Positions 1 through 7,900 of a stretch of DNA of 27,881 bases are shown here, one piece after another (the stretch's first letter is position 1; each line of letters begins with the position of its first letter). The notes under the pieces were generated by a model that saw only the letters and a program-made list of their open reading frames with translations, ran no database searches and was not told where the DNA came from. Source of the stretch: an uncultured Lachnospiraceae bacterium. GTDB taxonomy: Bacteria; Bacillota; Clostridia; Lachnospirales; Lachnospiraceae. Location: NCBI GenBank assembly GCA_910577165.1, contig CAJTLX010000046.1, positions 1 through 27,881 on the forward strand, written 5' to 3'. The translations under genes were made by a program, and so were the position numbers.

Positions 1-407
1 CCTTTCGTCTGTTTCCTCCGTTTTATACGGATTTTGGAAAAAATATCACAATCGGGAAAGATGTCTTTATCAATTCCGGGTGCCACTTTCAGGATCAGGG
101 CGGAATTGAAATCGGGGACGGCGCATTGATAGGTCACAATGTAGTGCTGGCAACCATCAACCATGACCTGAGTCCAAAGGAAAACCGGAAAAATCATTAT
201 GCGCCGATTAAGATTGGCACCCATGTATGGATTGGTTCTAACGCAACCATACTGCCGGGAGTGACAATCGGCGATTGGGCAGTGGTTGCGGCTGGAGCAG
301 TGGTGACACAGGATGTTCCTGCAATGACGGTAGTGGGAGGTGTTCCGGCGAAAGTGCTGAGAGTGGTTCAGGAAGGAAAGGAGGAACGGTATGAAACGGC
401 TGTTTAA
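1..407 (+). CDS. Sugar O-acetyltransferase, left-handed beta-helix family (5' end outside window)
   Basis: The frame is open from base 3 to the stop at 405-407, so the gene begins before the window. The visible 134 residues are the C-terminal part of a maltose/galactoside O-acetyltransferase-like enzyme, which moves acetyl from acetyl-CoA to a sugar hydroxyl in the cytoplasm. Hexapeptide-repeat turns are seen (ITIGKDVFINSG, IEIGDGALIG, VTIGDWAVVAAGAVV). The active-site histidine is probably in ATINHD, and the C-terminal GGVPAKVLR is the usual CoA-binding end of the family. The stop overlaps the next start by 17 bases, so the two are likely translated from one message. The exact acceptor sugar cannot be told. 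Confidence 0.9.
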   Translation, partial: FRLFPPFYTDFGKNITIGKDVFINSGCHFQDQGGIEIGDGALIGHNVVLATINHDLSPKENRKNHYAPIKIGTHVWIGSNATILPGVTIGDWAVVAAGAVVTQDVPAMTVVGGVPAKVLRVVQEGKEERYETAV

Positions 408-1470
408 TCTTATGCTGGTTTGTCTGCTTATCGTTTCGCTATCAGCCTGCGAAAAACAGGCGAGGACAGATTCCCTTACGGATAAAGTGTCGGAGCAGGA
501 TAGGCAGGCAGAAAGTGTAGAAACAACAGAGCAGACAGAACAGGAGCAGTCAGCAGCATCGGAAACCGCACAGACTGAGGCAGAAACGGAAAATGATATG
601 ACTGGCGGGCAGGAACAGCAGACACAGGGAGGTGGCAATATAATGACAGGAGATATTTCTTTTAACTTTGAAACAAAGACAGTTTTATTGAACAGTGGGT
701 ATGAAATGCCCATATATGGGATTGGCACATACAGTCTGACCGGGGATACCTGTGTGGAGTCTGTCACGGCGGCATTAAACAGCGGCGTTCGCCTGATTGA
801 TACTGCCTATATGTACCATAACGAGGAAAGTGTGGGGGAGGCTGTGAGGAACTCCGGCATACCAAGAGAGGAAATCTTTGTCGTTACAAAACTATATTCG
901 AATCAGTTTTCCGATCCGGAAGCAGCGATTGAGGAGGCACTTGCCAAATTAGATATAGACTACATTGACATGATGCTGCTTCATCACCCCGGAACAGGCG
1001 ATGTGGAGGCTTACCTTGCAATGGAAAAAGCGGTTGCAGACGGCAAAATCCGTTCGCTTGGGTTATCAAACTGGTATGTGGAAGAACTGGAGGAATTTTT
1101 ACCGCAGATAAACATTACCCCGGCTCTGGTACAGAATGAAGTACACCCGTATTATCAGGAGAACGATGTAATCCCATACATTCACAGTCTTGGGATTGTG
1201 GTGCAGGGCTGGTATCCGCTTGGCGGCAGGGGGTATACGGCAGAACTGCTTGGGAATGAGGTGATTTCCGAAATTGCAGCAGCGCATGGGAAATCATCGG
1301 CGCAGGTTATTCTTCGGTGGAATCTGCAAAAGGGTGTCGTAGTCATTCCCGGCTCCAGCAATCCCGATCATATTCAGGAAAACACGGAATTGTTTGATTT
1401 TGAATTGACGGAGGAAGAAATGGGGCGTATCAATGCCCTTGACCGTGGCGAGAAGCATGACTGGTACTAA
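391..1470 (+). CDS. Aldo/keto reductase with lipoprotein leader
   Basis: 359 residues. Residues 1-20 are a lipoprotein signal peptide ending in the lipobox LSAC (Cys20). Residues 21-84 are a Q/E/T-rich linker, and 85-359 are a complete NAD(P)H-dependent aldo/keto reductase. The catalytic tetrad is readable: Asp137 and Tyr142 (DTAYMY), Lys167 (VVTK) and His198 (LLHHP). The motif that normally binds the NADPH 2'-phosphate, IPKS...R, reads IPGSSNPDHI, so Lys and Arg are missing and the cofactor preference may differ. A second start, ATG at 643 (Met85), stands exactly at the enzyme domain behind GGGAGGT (627-633), so a cytosolic form is possible. It overlaps the upstream acetyltransferase and precedes two flavin proteins, suggesting a redox operon. 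Its physiological substrate is unknown. Confidence 0.9.
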   Translation: MKRLFNLMLVCLLIVSLSACEKQARTDSLTDKVSEQDRQAESVETTEQTEQEQSAASETAQTEAETENDMTGGQEQQTQGGGNIMTGDISFNFETKTVLLNSGYEMPIYGIGTYSLTGDTCVESVTAALNSGVRLIDTAYMYHNEESVGEAVRNSGIPREEIFVVTKLYSNQFSDPEAAIEEALAKLDIDYIDMMLLHHPGTGDVEAYLAMEKAVADGKIRSLGLSNWYVEELEEFLPQINITPALVQNEVHPYYQENDVIPYIHSLGIVVQGWYPLGGRGYTAELLGNEVISEIAAAHGKSSAQVILRWNLQKGVVVIPGSSNPDHIQENTELFDFELTEEEMGRINALDRGEKHDWY

Positions 1471-1534
1471 GAATAGTTGAATCGTTAGGCGAAACTATTC
1501 GCTGCTTCTCAATTTGTGCAAGCAAATCGAGAAG
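1471..1534. repeat. Two adjacent intergenic hairpins
   Basis: Hairpin 1 has arms GAATAGTT (1471-1478) and AACTATTC (1493-1500). Hairpin 2 has 12-base arms 1505-1516 and 1523-1534, with one mismatch and a 6-base loop. Neither is followed by a T run, so they do not look like an intrinsic terminator. They may set mRNA processing between the reductase gene and the downstream flavoprotein genes. Confidence 0.6.
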
Positions 1535-1565
1535 GTTCTAGGTATTTGTAAAGTGGAGGCAGTAT

Positions 1566-2153
1566 ATGAAAGTTTTAGCGATTAACGGCAGCGCAAGAAA
1601 GGACGGAAACACAGCAATCCTAATCAATACTGTGTTTGAGGAATTGCATAAGGCGGGAATTGAAACGAAAATGGTGCAGCTTTCCGGAAAAATCATGAAA
1701 CCCTGCAAGGCTTGTTGGGCTTGCGGCGGAAGAAAAAACTGCGTGCATAATAAGGATATGTTTCAGGAAATTTTCGAGAAGATGACACAGGCTGATGGGA
1801 TCACTCTCGGCTCGCCTGTTTATACGGCAAACATTTCTGCGAATATGCAGGCATTTTTAGAACGGGCATCAGTAGTAACCGATATGAATCGGAGTGAAAA
1901 TCTGTTTCAGCACAAAGTTGGTGCGGCTGTTACGGCTGCACGCAGAGGAGGCGCACTTACTACCCTTGATGCAATGTATCATTTCTTTATACTGCAAAAT
2001 ATGTTTGTGGTCGGTTCCTCTTATTGGGCGTTTGGCTACGGACAAATGCCGGGAGATGTCCAGAAAGACGAGGAAGGCCTTGATACAATGAGAAATCTTG
2101 GTCAGAATATGGCATATTTGTTGAAGACCCTAGAAGAAAGGCGGAATGGGTAA
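1566..2153 (+). CDS. NADPH-dependent FMN reductase / iron-sulfur flavoprotein family
   Basis: 195 residues with the flavodoxin-like fold. The FMN phosphate loop is GSARKDGNT (8-16). A compact cysteine cluster, Cys47, Cys50, Cys53 and Cys59 (CKACWACGGRKNC), matches the CX2CX2CX4-7C signature of archaeal and clostridial iron-sulfur flavoproteins, so a [4Fe-4S] cluster next to FMN is likely. LGSPVYTANISANM is the usual second flavin-binding segment. There is no signal peptide, so the protein is cytosolic. The ribosome site GTGGAGG lies about 6-7 bases before the ATG. Its stop overlaps the next start (TAATG), indicating translational coupling with the flavodoxin lipoprotein. It is probably an electron-transfer or quinone/nitro-reducing protein; the substrate is not known. 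Confidence 0.88.
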   Translation: MKVLAINGSARKDGNTAILINTVFEELHKAGIETKMVQLSGKIMKPCKACWACGGRKNCVHNKDMFQEIFEKMTQADGITLGSPVYTANISANMQAFLERASVVTDMNRSENLFQHKVGAAVTAARRGGALTTLDAMYHFFILQNMFVVGSSYWAFGYGQMPGDVQKDEEGLDTMRNLGQNMAYLLKTLEERRNG

Positions 2154-2881
2154 TGAGGAAAATTGTTAGTTTGTTGTTTTCTTTTGGGATGATTTTTGTT
2201 TTGGCAGCCTGTGGTCAATCTGCTGCATCTGAAAAGCGGGAGGAAATACAGTCTGCCGTGCAGAAAACAGATGAACAGCCGGAAACGCCTCAGAATGGAG
2301 CAGCGGTGGAACAGTCGGAAACAGAAGAACAGACGGAAATAGAAAAGGAAACAGAGCCGCTTGAATCCGTTTCGACAGAGGAACAGGAGGCAGATGTGAG
2401 TACAAAAACATTGGTTGTATATTTTTCGTGTACAGGGACTACGGAACTTGTAGCGGAGTATATTACGAAGATTTTAGGAGTTGATATTTATGAGATTGTA
2501 CCTGAAAATCCATATACGGAGGCAGACTTGGCATATTATACAAATGGTCGGGCAGATCAGGAACAAAATGACCCAGATGCGCGCCCGACGATTTCCGGCG
2601 GTGTGGAGAATATGGACGAATATGATACCATAATTCTCGGTTATCCGATTTGGCACGGTCAGGCTCCCCGTATTATCAGTACATTTTTAGAAAGCTATGA
2701 TTTTTCTGGAAAAATGATAGTGCCGTTCTGCACTTCTCATAGCAGCGGGATTGGTTCCAGTGCAAGTAATCTTCATTCCCTTTGTGCAGAGTCTGTGGAG
2801 TGGAGGGATGGAAAAAGATTTGAATCAGGAGTTTCAAAAGAAAGCGTTCAGAAATGGATTGAGGAAATTGGGATTGAGTGA
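2153..2881 (+). CDS. Flavodoxin with lipoprotein leader
   Basis: 242 residues. Residues 1-20 form a lipoprotein signal (lipobox LAAC, Cys20), 21-81 an acidic Q/E/T linker, and 82-242 a flavodoxin domain. FMN-binding features are YFSCTGTTELVAEYI (phosphate loop) and GYPIWHGQAPRIISTFL (isoalloxazine side). As in the aldo/keto reductase upstream, the domain border carries a possible second start: GTG at 2396 (residue 82) behind AGGAGG (2385-2390), 5 bases away, which would give a soluble flavodoxin. Its start overlaps the stop of the FMN reductase. The pair of redox lipoproteins suggests either extracytoplasmic electron transfer or dual localisation. The flavodoxin call is sure; the localisation is inferred. 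Confidence 0.88.
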   Translation: MRKIVSLLFSFGMIFVLAACGQSAASEKREEIQSAVQKTDEQPETPQNGAAVEQSETEEQTEIEKETEPLESVSTEEQEADVSTKTLVVYFSCTGTTELVAEYITKILGVDIYEIVPENPYTEADLAYYTNGRADQEQNDPDARPTISGGVENMDEYDTIILGYPIWHGQAPRIISTFLESYDFSGKMIVPFCTSHSSGIGSSASNLHSLCAESVEWRDGKRFESGVSKESVQKWIEEIGIE

Positions 2882-2895
2882 AAAGTTTAAAAAAT

Positions 2896-3628
2896 AAATA
2901 ATTGGCTTTATACTACTAGCCATCTATGACCAGTATGTGAATACAGATATTGGCTCAAACGGGATTTCAAAATATCTGGAAAACCACGGCATCCGCAAGA
3001 TACAGCGTCAGAATGGGAAGAACCCTCTTTTTGATGCCCACTTAGTCCGACTGATATTGAAAAATCCAGTCTACTGTGGTAAAATTACTTATGGACACAG
3101 GAAAACAGAAAAAGTCCACTGGACACGGAATGAATACCATCTTGTGGAGCAGGAAAATTTTCTTTTGGTAGACGGACTGCATGAAGCTATTATTCCAGAA
3201 GATGTCTGGAATGCGGCACAGGCAAAACTGATTGCACAGTCGAAAAAGTATGAACACATCAATAAGGGGAAAAACGAGCGGAAGCACCTGCTTTCTGGGA
3301 TTGTGAAGTGTTCTATATGCGGAGCGGGGATGTATGGGAATAAGAGCATAAAATATAAAAAGGACGGAACGAAATACAAGGATTTCTTCTATTATGGGTG
3401 TAAACATCGTGGTATGCAGCAGGGGCATAAATGTGATTACAGAAAGCAGATACCGAAGCGTTGATTGCAGAAATACAGATTTATGAGGAACGCAAACCCA
3501 ATGGTCAGTGGCTTAAATCAATTCGGTTTAAGCTGCCGATTATTGAAAATGATTTAAGTATAGGTTTGGACAACGGTGAACATATGGAAACCATCGTCCT
3601 TTTGTCCAAACTCAGAAGGGAACTATAA
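2896..3628 (+). pseudogene. Serine recombinase remnant
   Basis: The N-terminal resolvase catalytic domain is missing. After a stop at 2895 the frame gives a 'recombinase' domain (AIYDQYVNTDIGSNGISKYL) and a zinc ribbon (CSICGAGMYG ... CKHRGMQQGHKC), ending at 3464. Another frame then carries EALIAEIQIYEERKPNGQ and a tail with HMETIVLLSKL, ending at 3628, which resembles the usual C-terminus of large serine recombinases. The N-terminus, part of the coiled-coil region and the reading frame have thus been lost. The first frame has a possible GTG start at 2937, but this is not expected to give an active enzyme. It marks an old mobile-element insertion next to the helicase-nuclease gene. Confidence 0.8.
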
Positions 3629-3894
3629 TAGTATATCGATCAAGTTATATCGGCGGATCTTACAAACAGGATGGTATTCGTATACCAGCACCACCAAACA
3701 GTGAAAACGGCCTGCCAGAAAGCCTTCAGAAAAACTGAAGGAATGGGGCAAGGATATGGATTGTCAGTGCGGACGGCAGAGGATAATCATATCATATTAG
3801 CATAAGAATGCAGATGATTATGAAAACTTCAAATATATATTGTTTTTTCCCTGTGCAGAGGGGGAAACAAAAAGAAGAGAGGAGGAAGAACACG
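3629..3894. other. Gene-free stretch between recombinase remnant and helicase-nuclease gene
   Basis: No convincing gene. It contains a small perfect hairpin, CCTTCAG / CTGAAGG with an AAAAA loop (about 3722-3740), without a T run. The helicase-nuclease reading frame is open back to 3808, but there is no ribosome site there. The stretch probably holds the promoter of the helicase-nuclease gene, though I cannot pick one with confidence. Confidence 0.4.
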
Positions 3895-6288
3895 ATGGGT
3901 ACACCTTTAAATTTAAAATTATCAGGTGAGCAGCAAATATTTATAGACGAGGCATTAAAGGGGAAAAATATTCTGGTAGATGCCTGTATTGGAAGTGGAA
4001 AAACTACAGCGATTCAATATTTGTGCAACCAATTACCGGATACAAAAAAGGTTTTGTATTTAACTTATAATCGGCTTCTTAAACTGGATGCTAAGTCAAA
4101 GATAAACAAGAAAAATGTTGTTGTGACAAATTATCATGGATTTGCCTATATGGTTTTAAAACGAAGTGGCATATCTGCGGGAGTATCTGATTTGATACAA
4201 ACTTTGCTCCATGAAAAAACTTTGATTGAGCGATACGATATGTTGATTATTGATGAGTATCAGGATATTGAACAGGAACTGGCAGAATTATTACAGTTGG
4301 TCAAAGCCCATAATCCCAAGATGCAGATTATTGCGGTCGGGGATATGGAACAAAAAATATATGATAAGACAACATTGGATGTAGAATTATTTATGAAGGA
4401 ATTCCTTGAAGGATATCTCAGATTGAGATTTACGCAGTGCTTTCGCCTGTCCGATAGTTTGGCGGCAATGCTTGGAAGAGTGTGGAAAAAGGAAATAAGG
4501 GGAGTAAATAATCACTGTAAAGTAGAACAGATGACAAAGAGGGATATTGTAAAGTTTTTGGCGGAGCAGGAGCCAGCAGATATTTTATGTCTGGGAGCAA
4601 GAACTGGAGCAATGTCCGATACGCTAAACACCTTGGAAGAAATATATTCACACAAATTCAATAAAAAAACAGTATATGCGACAATATCCGATAATGATTC
4701 CATGGGAAGAACAGAACCCAAAGAAGATTCTGCGATATTTACTACTTATGATAGCAGCAAGGGATTAGAAAGAAAAATATGTGTTATATTTGATTTTACA
4801 GAAAGTTATTGGCATTTAAGAATTACAAAACCGCAGCAGTCCTATCTTATTTTGAGAAATATTTTTTGCGTTGCCGCCAGCAGGGGAAAAAATCATATTA
4901 TTTTTGTGAAGACGGACGAATCTTTATTGTCGGAGGGAACTCTTTCAACATTTGTAGAAACAAATCAAAAATTTAAAGATGTTGATATTAGTGGAATGTT
5001 TGATTTTAAATATAGGGAAGATGTGGAGAAATGTTTTTCCCTGTTAAAAACTAAAAAGATAACGGTGGATGACAATTCTTTGATCACAATAAAAAATTCG
5101 GATGATTTGATTGATTTATCTCCCTGTATCGGAATATATCAGGAGGCGGTCTTTTTTAAACATTATAAAATAGAATCGGAGATCGAGTTAAACCTTTTAT
5201 TAAATCCGGAATTGGAAAGATTGTACACGAAAGCAGTAAAGAGCAGTTTATTGGAACAAAAAATATTATTTTTGGTTTCACTTGAGACAAGACAGAGAAG
5301 ATACCGAACACAGGTGGTAACCCCATTTGTCAGTGAGGAGCAAAGCGAGAGGATAAAAGCCCGGTTAAAGACGCGGTTGAACCGTGATGAAAATGCGCAG
5401 GTTGGGTGCCAGATTGACTTTTACTATCCGGAAAACGGGATGGCAGCATTTTCAGCAAAAGGATTTGCAGATGTCGTTAAGGAGAATATTGTGTACGAAT
5501 TAAAATTCGTGTCTGAACTGATGCACGAACATTTTTTACAATGCGCCATTTATATGGTGGCAATGAATCTGCAAAAGGGAATTTTGTGGAATACAAGAAA
5601 TAATGTCCTGTATGAGATAGAGATTCCCGATCGGAAAATGTTTATGGATGCCGTTATAAAAACGGTTACAAAGGGATTGATGGAAAATTATTATCAGCCG
5701 GAATTATGGGGAAAGAAAAAAGATTTAAAGGTTGCGGATAAGTTTGCAGTGATTGATACGGAAACAAACTGGAACGATGAAGTAATGTCGATCGGCGCAG
5801 TAATTGCTGATTCAATAACGATGAAAAAAATTGATACAAAGTATTACATTATTGATCCGGAATACAGGGTGGGCGGGATGTATTCTGGTGAATTGAAAAT
5901 GGAGAAAAGGGCAGTACCATTTACAAGCAGGGCGCAGGCATTAAAAGAAATCAGGCAATGGTTACATACTTATAATGTGGAGAAAATTTTTGTATATAAT
6001 GCGGCATTTGATAAGCGGCATTTACCAGAGTATTCAGAATATAAATGGTATGATATTATGCGTTTGGCGGCATATCGCCAATATAATAGAGCGATACCTG
6101 ACTGTGCGGACTGCTATAAAACAGGAAGATTAAAGCGGGGGTATGGCGTGGAAGATATCTTGCGAATGTTCAGTGGGAATAAACAGTACAGCGAAACACA
6201 TAATGCGGTTTTGGATGCGGAGGATGAATTAAAAATTATGCAGCTACTGGGAAGGGGGATAGAAGAATATAAGATTGCGTCTGTGTAA
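3895..6288 (+). CDS. SF1 helicase - PD-(D/E)XK nuclease - DEDDh exonuclease fusion
   Basis: I chose ATG 3895, 9 bases after GGAGG (3881-3885), giving 797 residues; an ATG at 3808 has no such site. Residues 1-340 are a UvrD/Rep-like SF1 helicase: Walker A GSGKTT (33-38), DEYQD (120-124), VGDMEQKIY (148-156), TTYDSSKGLE (283-292), VAASRGK (326-332). Residues about 470-600 are a PD-(D/E)XK nuclease: Asp526 in GFAD, Glu535 and Lys537 in YELK, then QCAIY (549-553). Residues about 615-785 are a DnaQ-like 3'-5' exonuclease with Asp621/Glu623 (DTE), Asp706 (NAAFD) and His769/Asp774 (HNAVLD). All catalytic residues are present. It stands alone beside a recombinase remnant. A role in DNA repair or anti-phage defence is inference. 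Confidence 0.9.
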   Translation: MGTPLNLKLSGEQQIFIDEALKGKNILVDACIGSGKTTAIQYLCNQLPDTKKVLYLTYNRLLKLDAKSKINKKNVVVTNYHGFAYMVLKRSGISAGVSDLIQTLLHEKTLIERYDMLIIDEYQDIEQELAELLQLVKAHNPKMQIIAVGDMEQKIYDKTTLDVELFMKEFLEGYLRLRFTQCFRLSDSLAAMLGRVWKKEIRGVNNHCKVEQMTKRDIVKFLAEQEPADILCLGARTGAMSDTLNTLEEIYSHKFNKKTVYATISDNDSMGRTEPKEDSAIFTTYDSSKGLERKICVIFDFTESYWHLRITKPQQSYLILRNIFCVAASRGKNHIIFVKTDESLLSEGTLSTFVETNQKFKDVDISGMFDFKYREDVEKCFSLLKTKKITVDDNSLITIKNSDDLIDLSPCIGIYQEAVFFKHYKIESEIELNLLLNPELERLYTKAVKSSLLEQKILFLVSLETRQRRYRTQVVTPFVSEEQSERIKARLKTRLNRDENAQVGCQIDFYYPENGMAAFSAKGFADVVKENIVYELKFVSELMHEHFLQCAIYMVAMNLQKGILWNTRNNVLYEIEIPDRKMFMDAVIKTVTKGLMENYYQPELWGKKKDLKVADKFAVIDTETNWNDEVMSIGAVIADSITMKKIDTKYYIIDPEYRVGGMYSGELKMEKRAVPFTSRAQALKEIRQWLHTYNVEKIFVYNAAFDKRHLPEYSEYKWYDIMRLAAYRQYNRAIPDCADCYKTGRLKRGYGVEDILRMFSGNKQYSETHNAVLDAEDELKIMQLLGRGIEEYKIASV

Positions 6289-6291
6289 ACA

Positions 6292-6315
6292 AAATAAATG
6301 TCTAATCATTTGTTT
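6292..6315. terminator. Weak A/T-rich hairpin between convergent genes
   Basis: Arms AAATAAATG (6292-6300) and CATTTGTTT (6307-6315) pair with one U-G and a 6-base loop. It lies between the convergent helicase-nuclease and DUF4097 genes and could act weakly in both directions. The stem is almost all A-U, so this is tentative. Confidence 0.35.
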
Positions 6316-6363
6316 ATTGTAACTCATTTTTTCTTTTTCATGTTTAGCAATATTATATGTTTT

Positions 6364-7311
6364 TTATTTGTACTTTTTTATATCTAGATCCCCGGAGGTA
6401 GTATCCACATCATATTTTTTGGTTCCCTTTCCAAAAATATAGGAATCGCCCTCCTTTTTCATGGCTAAGTCACTCTCTATCGAGCCGCTTACGGAATCCC
6501 AGTTTACTGTGAAATCAGAATCTTCTGGAAGAAAGAGTATCACATCCCCGGAAACGGTATCGGCTGAAAGTGCATCTGGTGCTTTGGCAGCACTTAGTTT
6601 GATCTGACCGCTTGTTGAATCCAGTTCAAGGTTTTCTGCGCCCGCAATGGTAAGTTCCACGTCGCCGGAGACAGTGTCTGTAGAGATCATATCAGGAGCT
6701 TCCTCCACTGTAAGCTGTATTTCACCGCTCGTTGAATCTATTTCCACATTTTTTGCGGCGGTAAGTTTAGCTGTGATGTCGCCGGAGGTGGTGTCAAATT
6801 TTGCTTGTTCGGACAGTGCTGCATCCTCAAATACAATATCGCCGGAGGTGGTATCAATGCTTGCCCTTTCTGCCGAAAGTCCCGATACATTTATATCAGC
6901 GGAAATAGAATCGATGACGACCTCATCTAATTCCATTCCCTCTGGTAAATAGAGCGTCAATTCTTTGCTTAATTTTGATGAGACGCGCTTCCCGGACTTT
7001 GCAAATTTTACTCGCAGTGTATCTCCGTCCACAAAGTAATACATCGTTGTGTTATCATTTAGAGTTTTATTTGCTGTTTCTGAAAAGACTACGGTATCCT
7101 TCGTATGGTATGCCACGTTTACTTCCCCGCTTATCCAGTCAATTTCAATGGAGGAGATTTCCCCTGTGGAAAGTTCAGCATCCCCCATAGTATATTTGTC
7201 CGCATCGCGGTAGGTAAAAGAAGATAGGCCTGGAAAATTTGGCGCGCTGCACCCTCCAAAAAGAAAACATCCTATTATAAATGATATTGTACAAAAAAAC
7301 TTCTTTTTCAT
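6364..7311 (-). CDS. DUF4097-type beta-helix lipoprotein
   Basis: 315 residues from the ATG at 7311-7309; an upstream in-frame ATG (7395) is rejected because GAAAGGAG stands just before 7311. A lipoprotein signal (IIGCFLFGGC) is followed by repeats of about 25-30 residues, each holding D-[ST]-[TV]-S-G-[DEQ]-[IV] (for example DTTSGDI, DSTSGEI, DTVSGDV). These are the rungs of the right-handed beta-helix of the DUF4097 / putative-adhesin family. It is expected on the outer face of the membrane. Related genes often lie beside PadR regulators and DUF1700 proteins as envelope-stress responders; no such partner is present here. The function is unknown. Control is probably through the palindromic region upstream. 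Confidence 0.85.
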   Translation of the reverse strand: MKKKFFCTISFIIGCFLFGGCSAPNFPGLSSFTYRDADKYTMGDAELSTGEISSIEIDWISGEVNVAYHTKDTVVFSETANKTLNDNTTMYYFVDGDTLRVKFAKSGKRVSSKLSKELTLYLPEGMELDEVVIDSISADINVSGLSAERASIDTTSGDIVFEDAALSEQAKFDTTSGDITAKLTAAKNVEIDSTSGEIQLTVEEAPDMISTDTVSGDVELTIAGAENLELDSTSGQIKLSAAKAPDALSADTVSGDVILFLPEDSDFTVNWDSVSGSIESDLAMKKEGDSYIFGKGTKKYDVDTTSGDLDIKKYK

Positions 7312-7338
7312 CGAAAGCTCCTTTCTAAAATGTCTGTC

Positions 7339-7464
7339 GACATTATACCATATCGTTCCGATATATTCTCTCCGAGGGATGCGCATGATTCGCAAGGGAA
7401 ATTATTCTCCCTTTGGTCGAATGCGAATCAGCGCGGGTATAATGTTGATAGACATTATACCATA
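7339..7464 (-). promoter_or_regulatory. Repeated extended -10 / operator region of the DUF4097 gene
   Basis: The 14-base sequence GACATTATACCATA occurs exactly at 7339-7352 and at 7451-7464. On the minus strand each copy reads TATGGTATAATG, an extended -10 (TGG-TATAAT). The distal copy is part of a perfect inverted repeat, GGTATAATGT / ACATTATACC (7436-7445, 7452-7461, 6-base spacer), which also puts a TATAAT on the plus strand. Between the copies lies another hairpin, ATTCGCA / TGCGAAT (7388-7394, 7422-7428) enclosing AAGGGA / TCCCTT. The layout suggests a repressor or activator binding over promoters. Confidence 0.5.
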
Positions 7465-7577
7465 ACTAATATCCATTAAACATTACAATATCATTAAAAA
7501 CATATTGGAATTTATCCTCTCTAGCAAGAAGCCCCCACTTCTAAGGCAGGGAATAAATGAATTGCGTCCCGCCAGCC

Positions 7578-7606
7578 TTGACAAAAATAAAGAAATATGT
7601 GATAAT
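7578..7606 (+). promoter_or_regulatory. Near-consensus promoter in the IS remnant
   Basis: TTGACA (7578-7583), 17-base spacer, GATAAT (7601-7606). It originally drove tnpA; it now reads through the element toward nagB. The -35 overlaps the right arm of the left-end hairpin. Confidence 0.7.
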
Positions 7607-7642
7607 ATAATCAGTCGAATAATTAAAAATAGTTGATATACA

Positions 7643-7762
7643 ATGAAATTAGACAGCAATGTACACTCGGTATTTACGCTGCATTACCCTCTTGTGCTTG
7701 TAGTGAAATACCGCAGAGAGGTAAACATTAGAAACGAAGGAATGCGGTTAGTGACCGCATAA
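7643..7762 (+). pseudogene. tnpA remnant, IS200/IS605 Y1 transposase
   Basis: A 39-codon frame beginning MKLDSNVHSVFTLHYPLVLV and continuing VKYRREV. This matches the conserved start of Y1 transposases (family form HSVYxLxYHLVxVVKYRRKV). After about 30 residues it runs into unrelated sequence and stops. The HUH motif and catalytic tyrosine are absent, so it is inactive. Confidence 0.75.
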
Positions 7763-7900
7763 CGGAAACTAAACAAGATAAGAGTCATGGGACACACGGG
7801 GTTAGCCCGCCTATGCTTAGTCAGTACTATCGAATGAGAACTGACTGTTTGTATTATGCGAAAGGAAGCTCCTGCTTAAAGAAGCGGGGGAGGATGTCAC
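7763..7900 (+). ncRNA. Possible omega-RNA-like 3' region of the IS element
   Basis: In IS605 elements the tnpB 3' end and right end give the guide (omega/reRNA) for TnpB. Here the stretch keeps hairpins GGG-TTAG-CCC (about 7800), GTCAGT / ACTGAC (7820-7825, 7840-7845) and the right-end stem (7868-7893), although tnpB is gone. If transcribed, its guide would be the bases just after 7900, the nagB leader. This is inference from position and structure only. Confidence 0.3.

Larger units (their letters stand above)
7516..7900 (+). mobile_element. Internally deleted IS200/IS605-family element
   Basis: A left part with a subterminal hairpin (AAGGC..GGGA / TCCC..GCCTT, 7543-7579), the first residues of a TnpA transposase (7643-7762), a structured stretch (7763-7860) and a right end with hairpin 7868-7893 followed by GGATGTCAC, typical of IS605-group right ends. 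No tnpB and no catalytic part of tnpA remain, so it could move only in trans. The left border is placed after TTTAT (7511-7515), a common target pentamer of the group; both borders are estimates. Confidence 0.65.
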
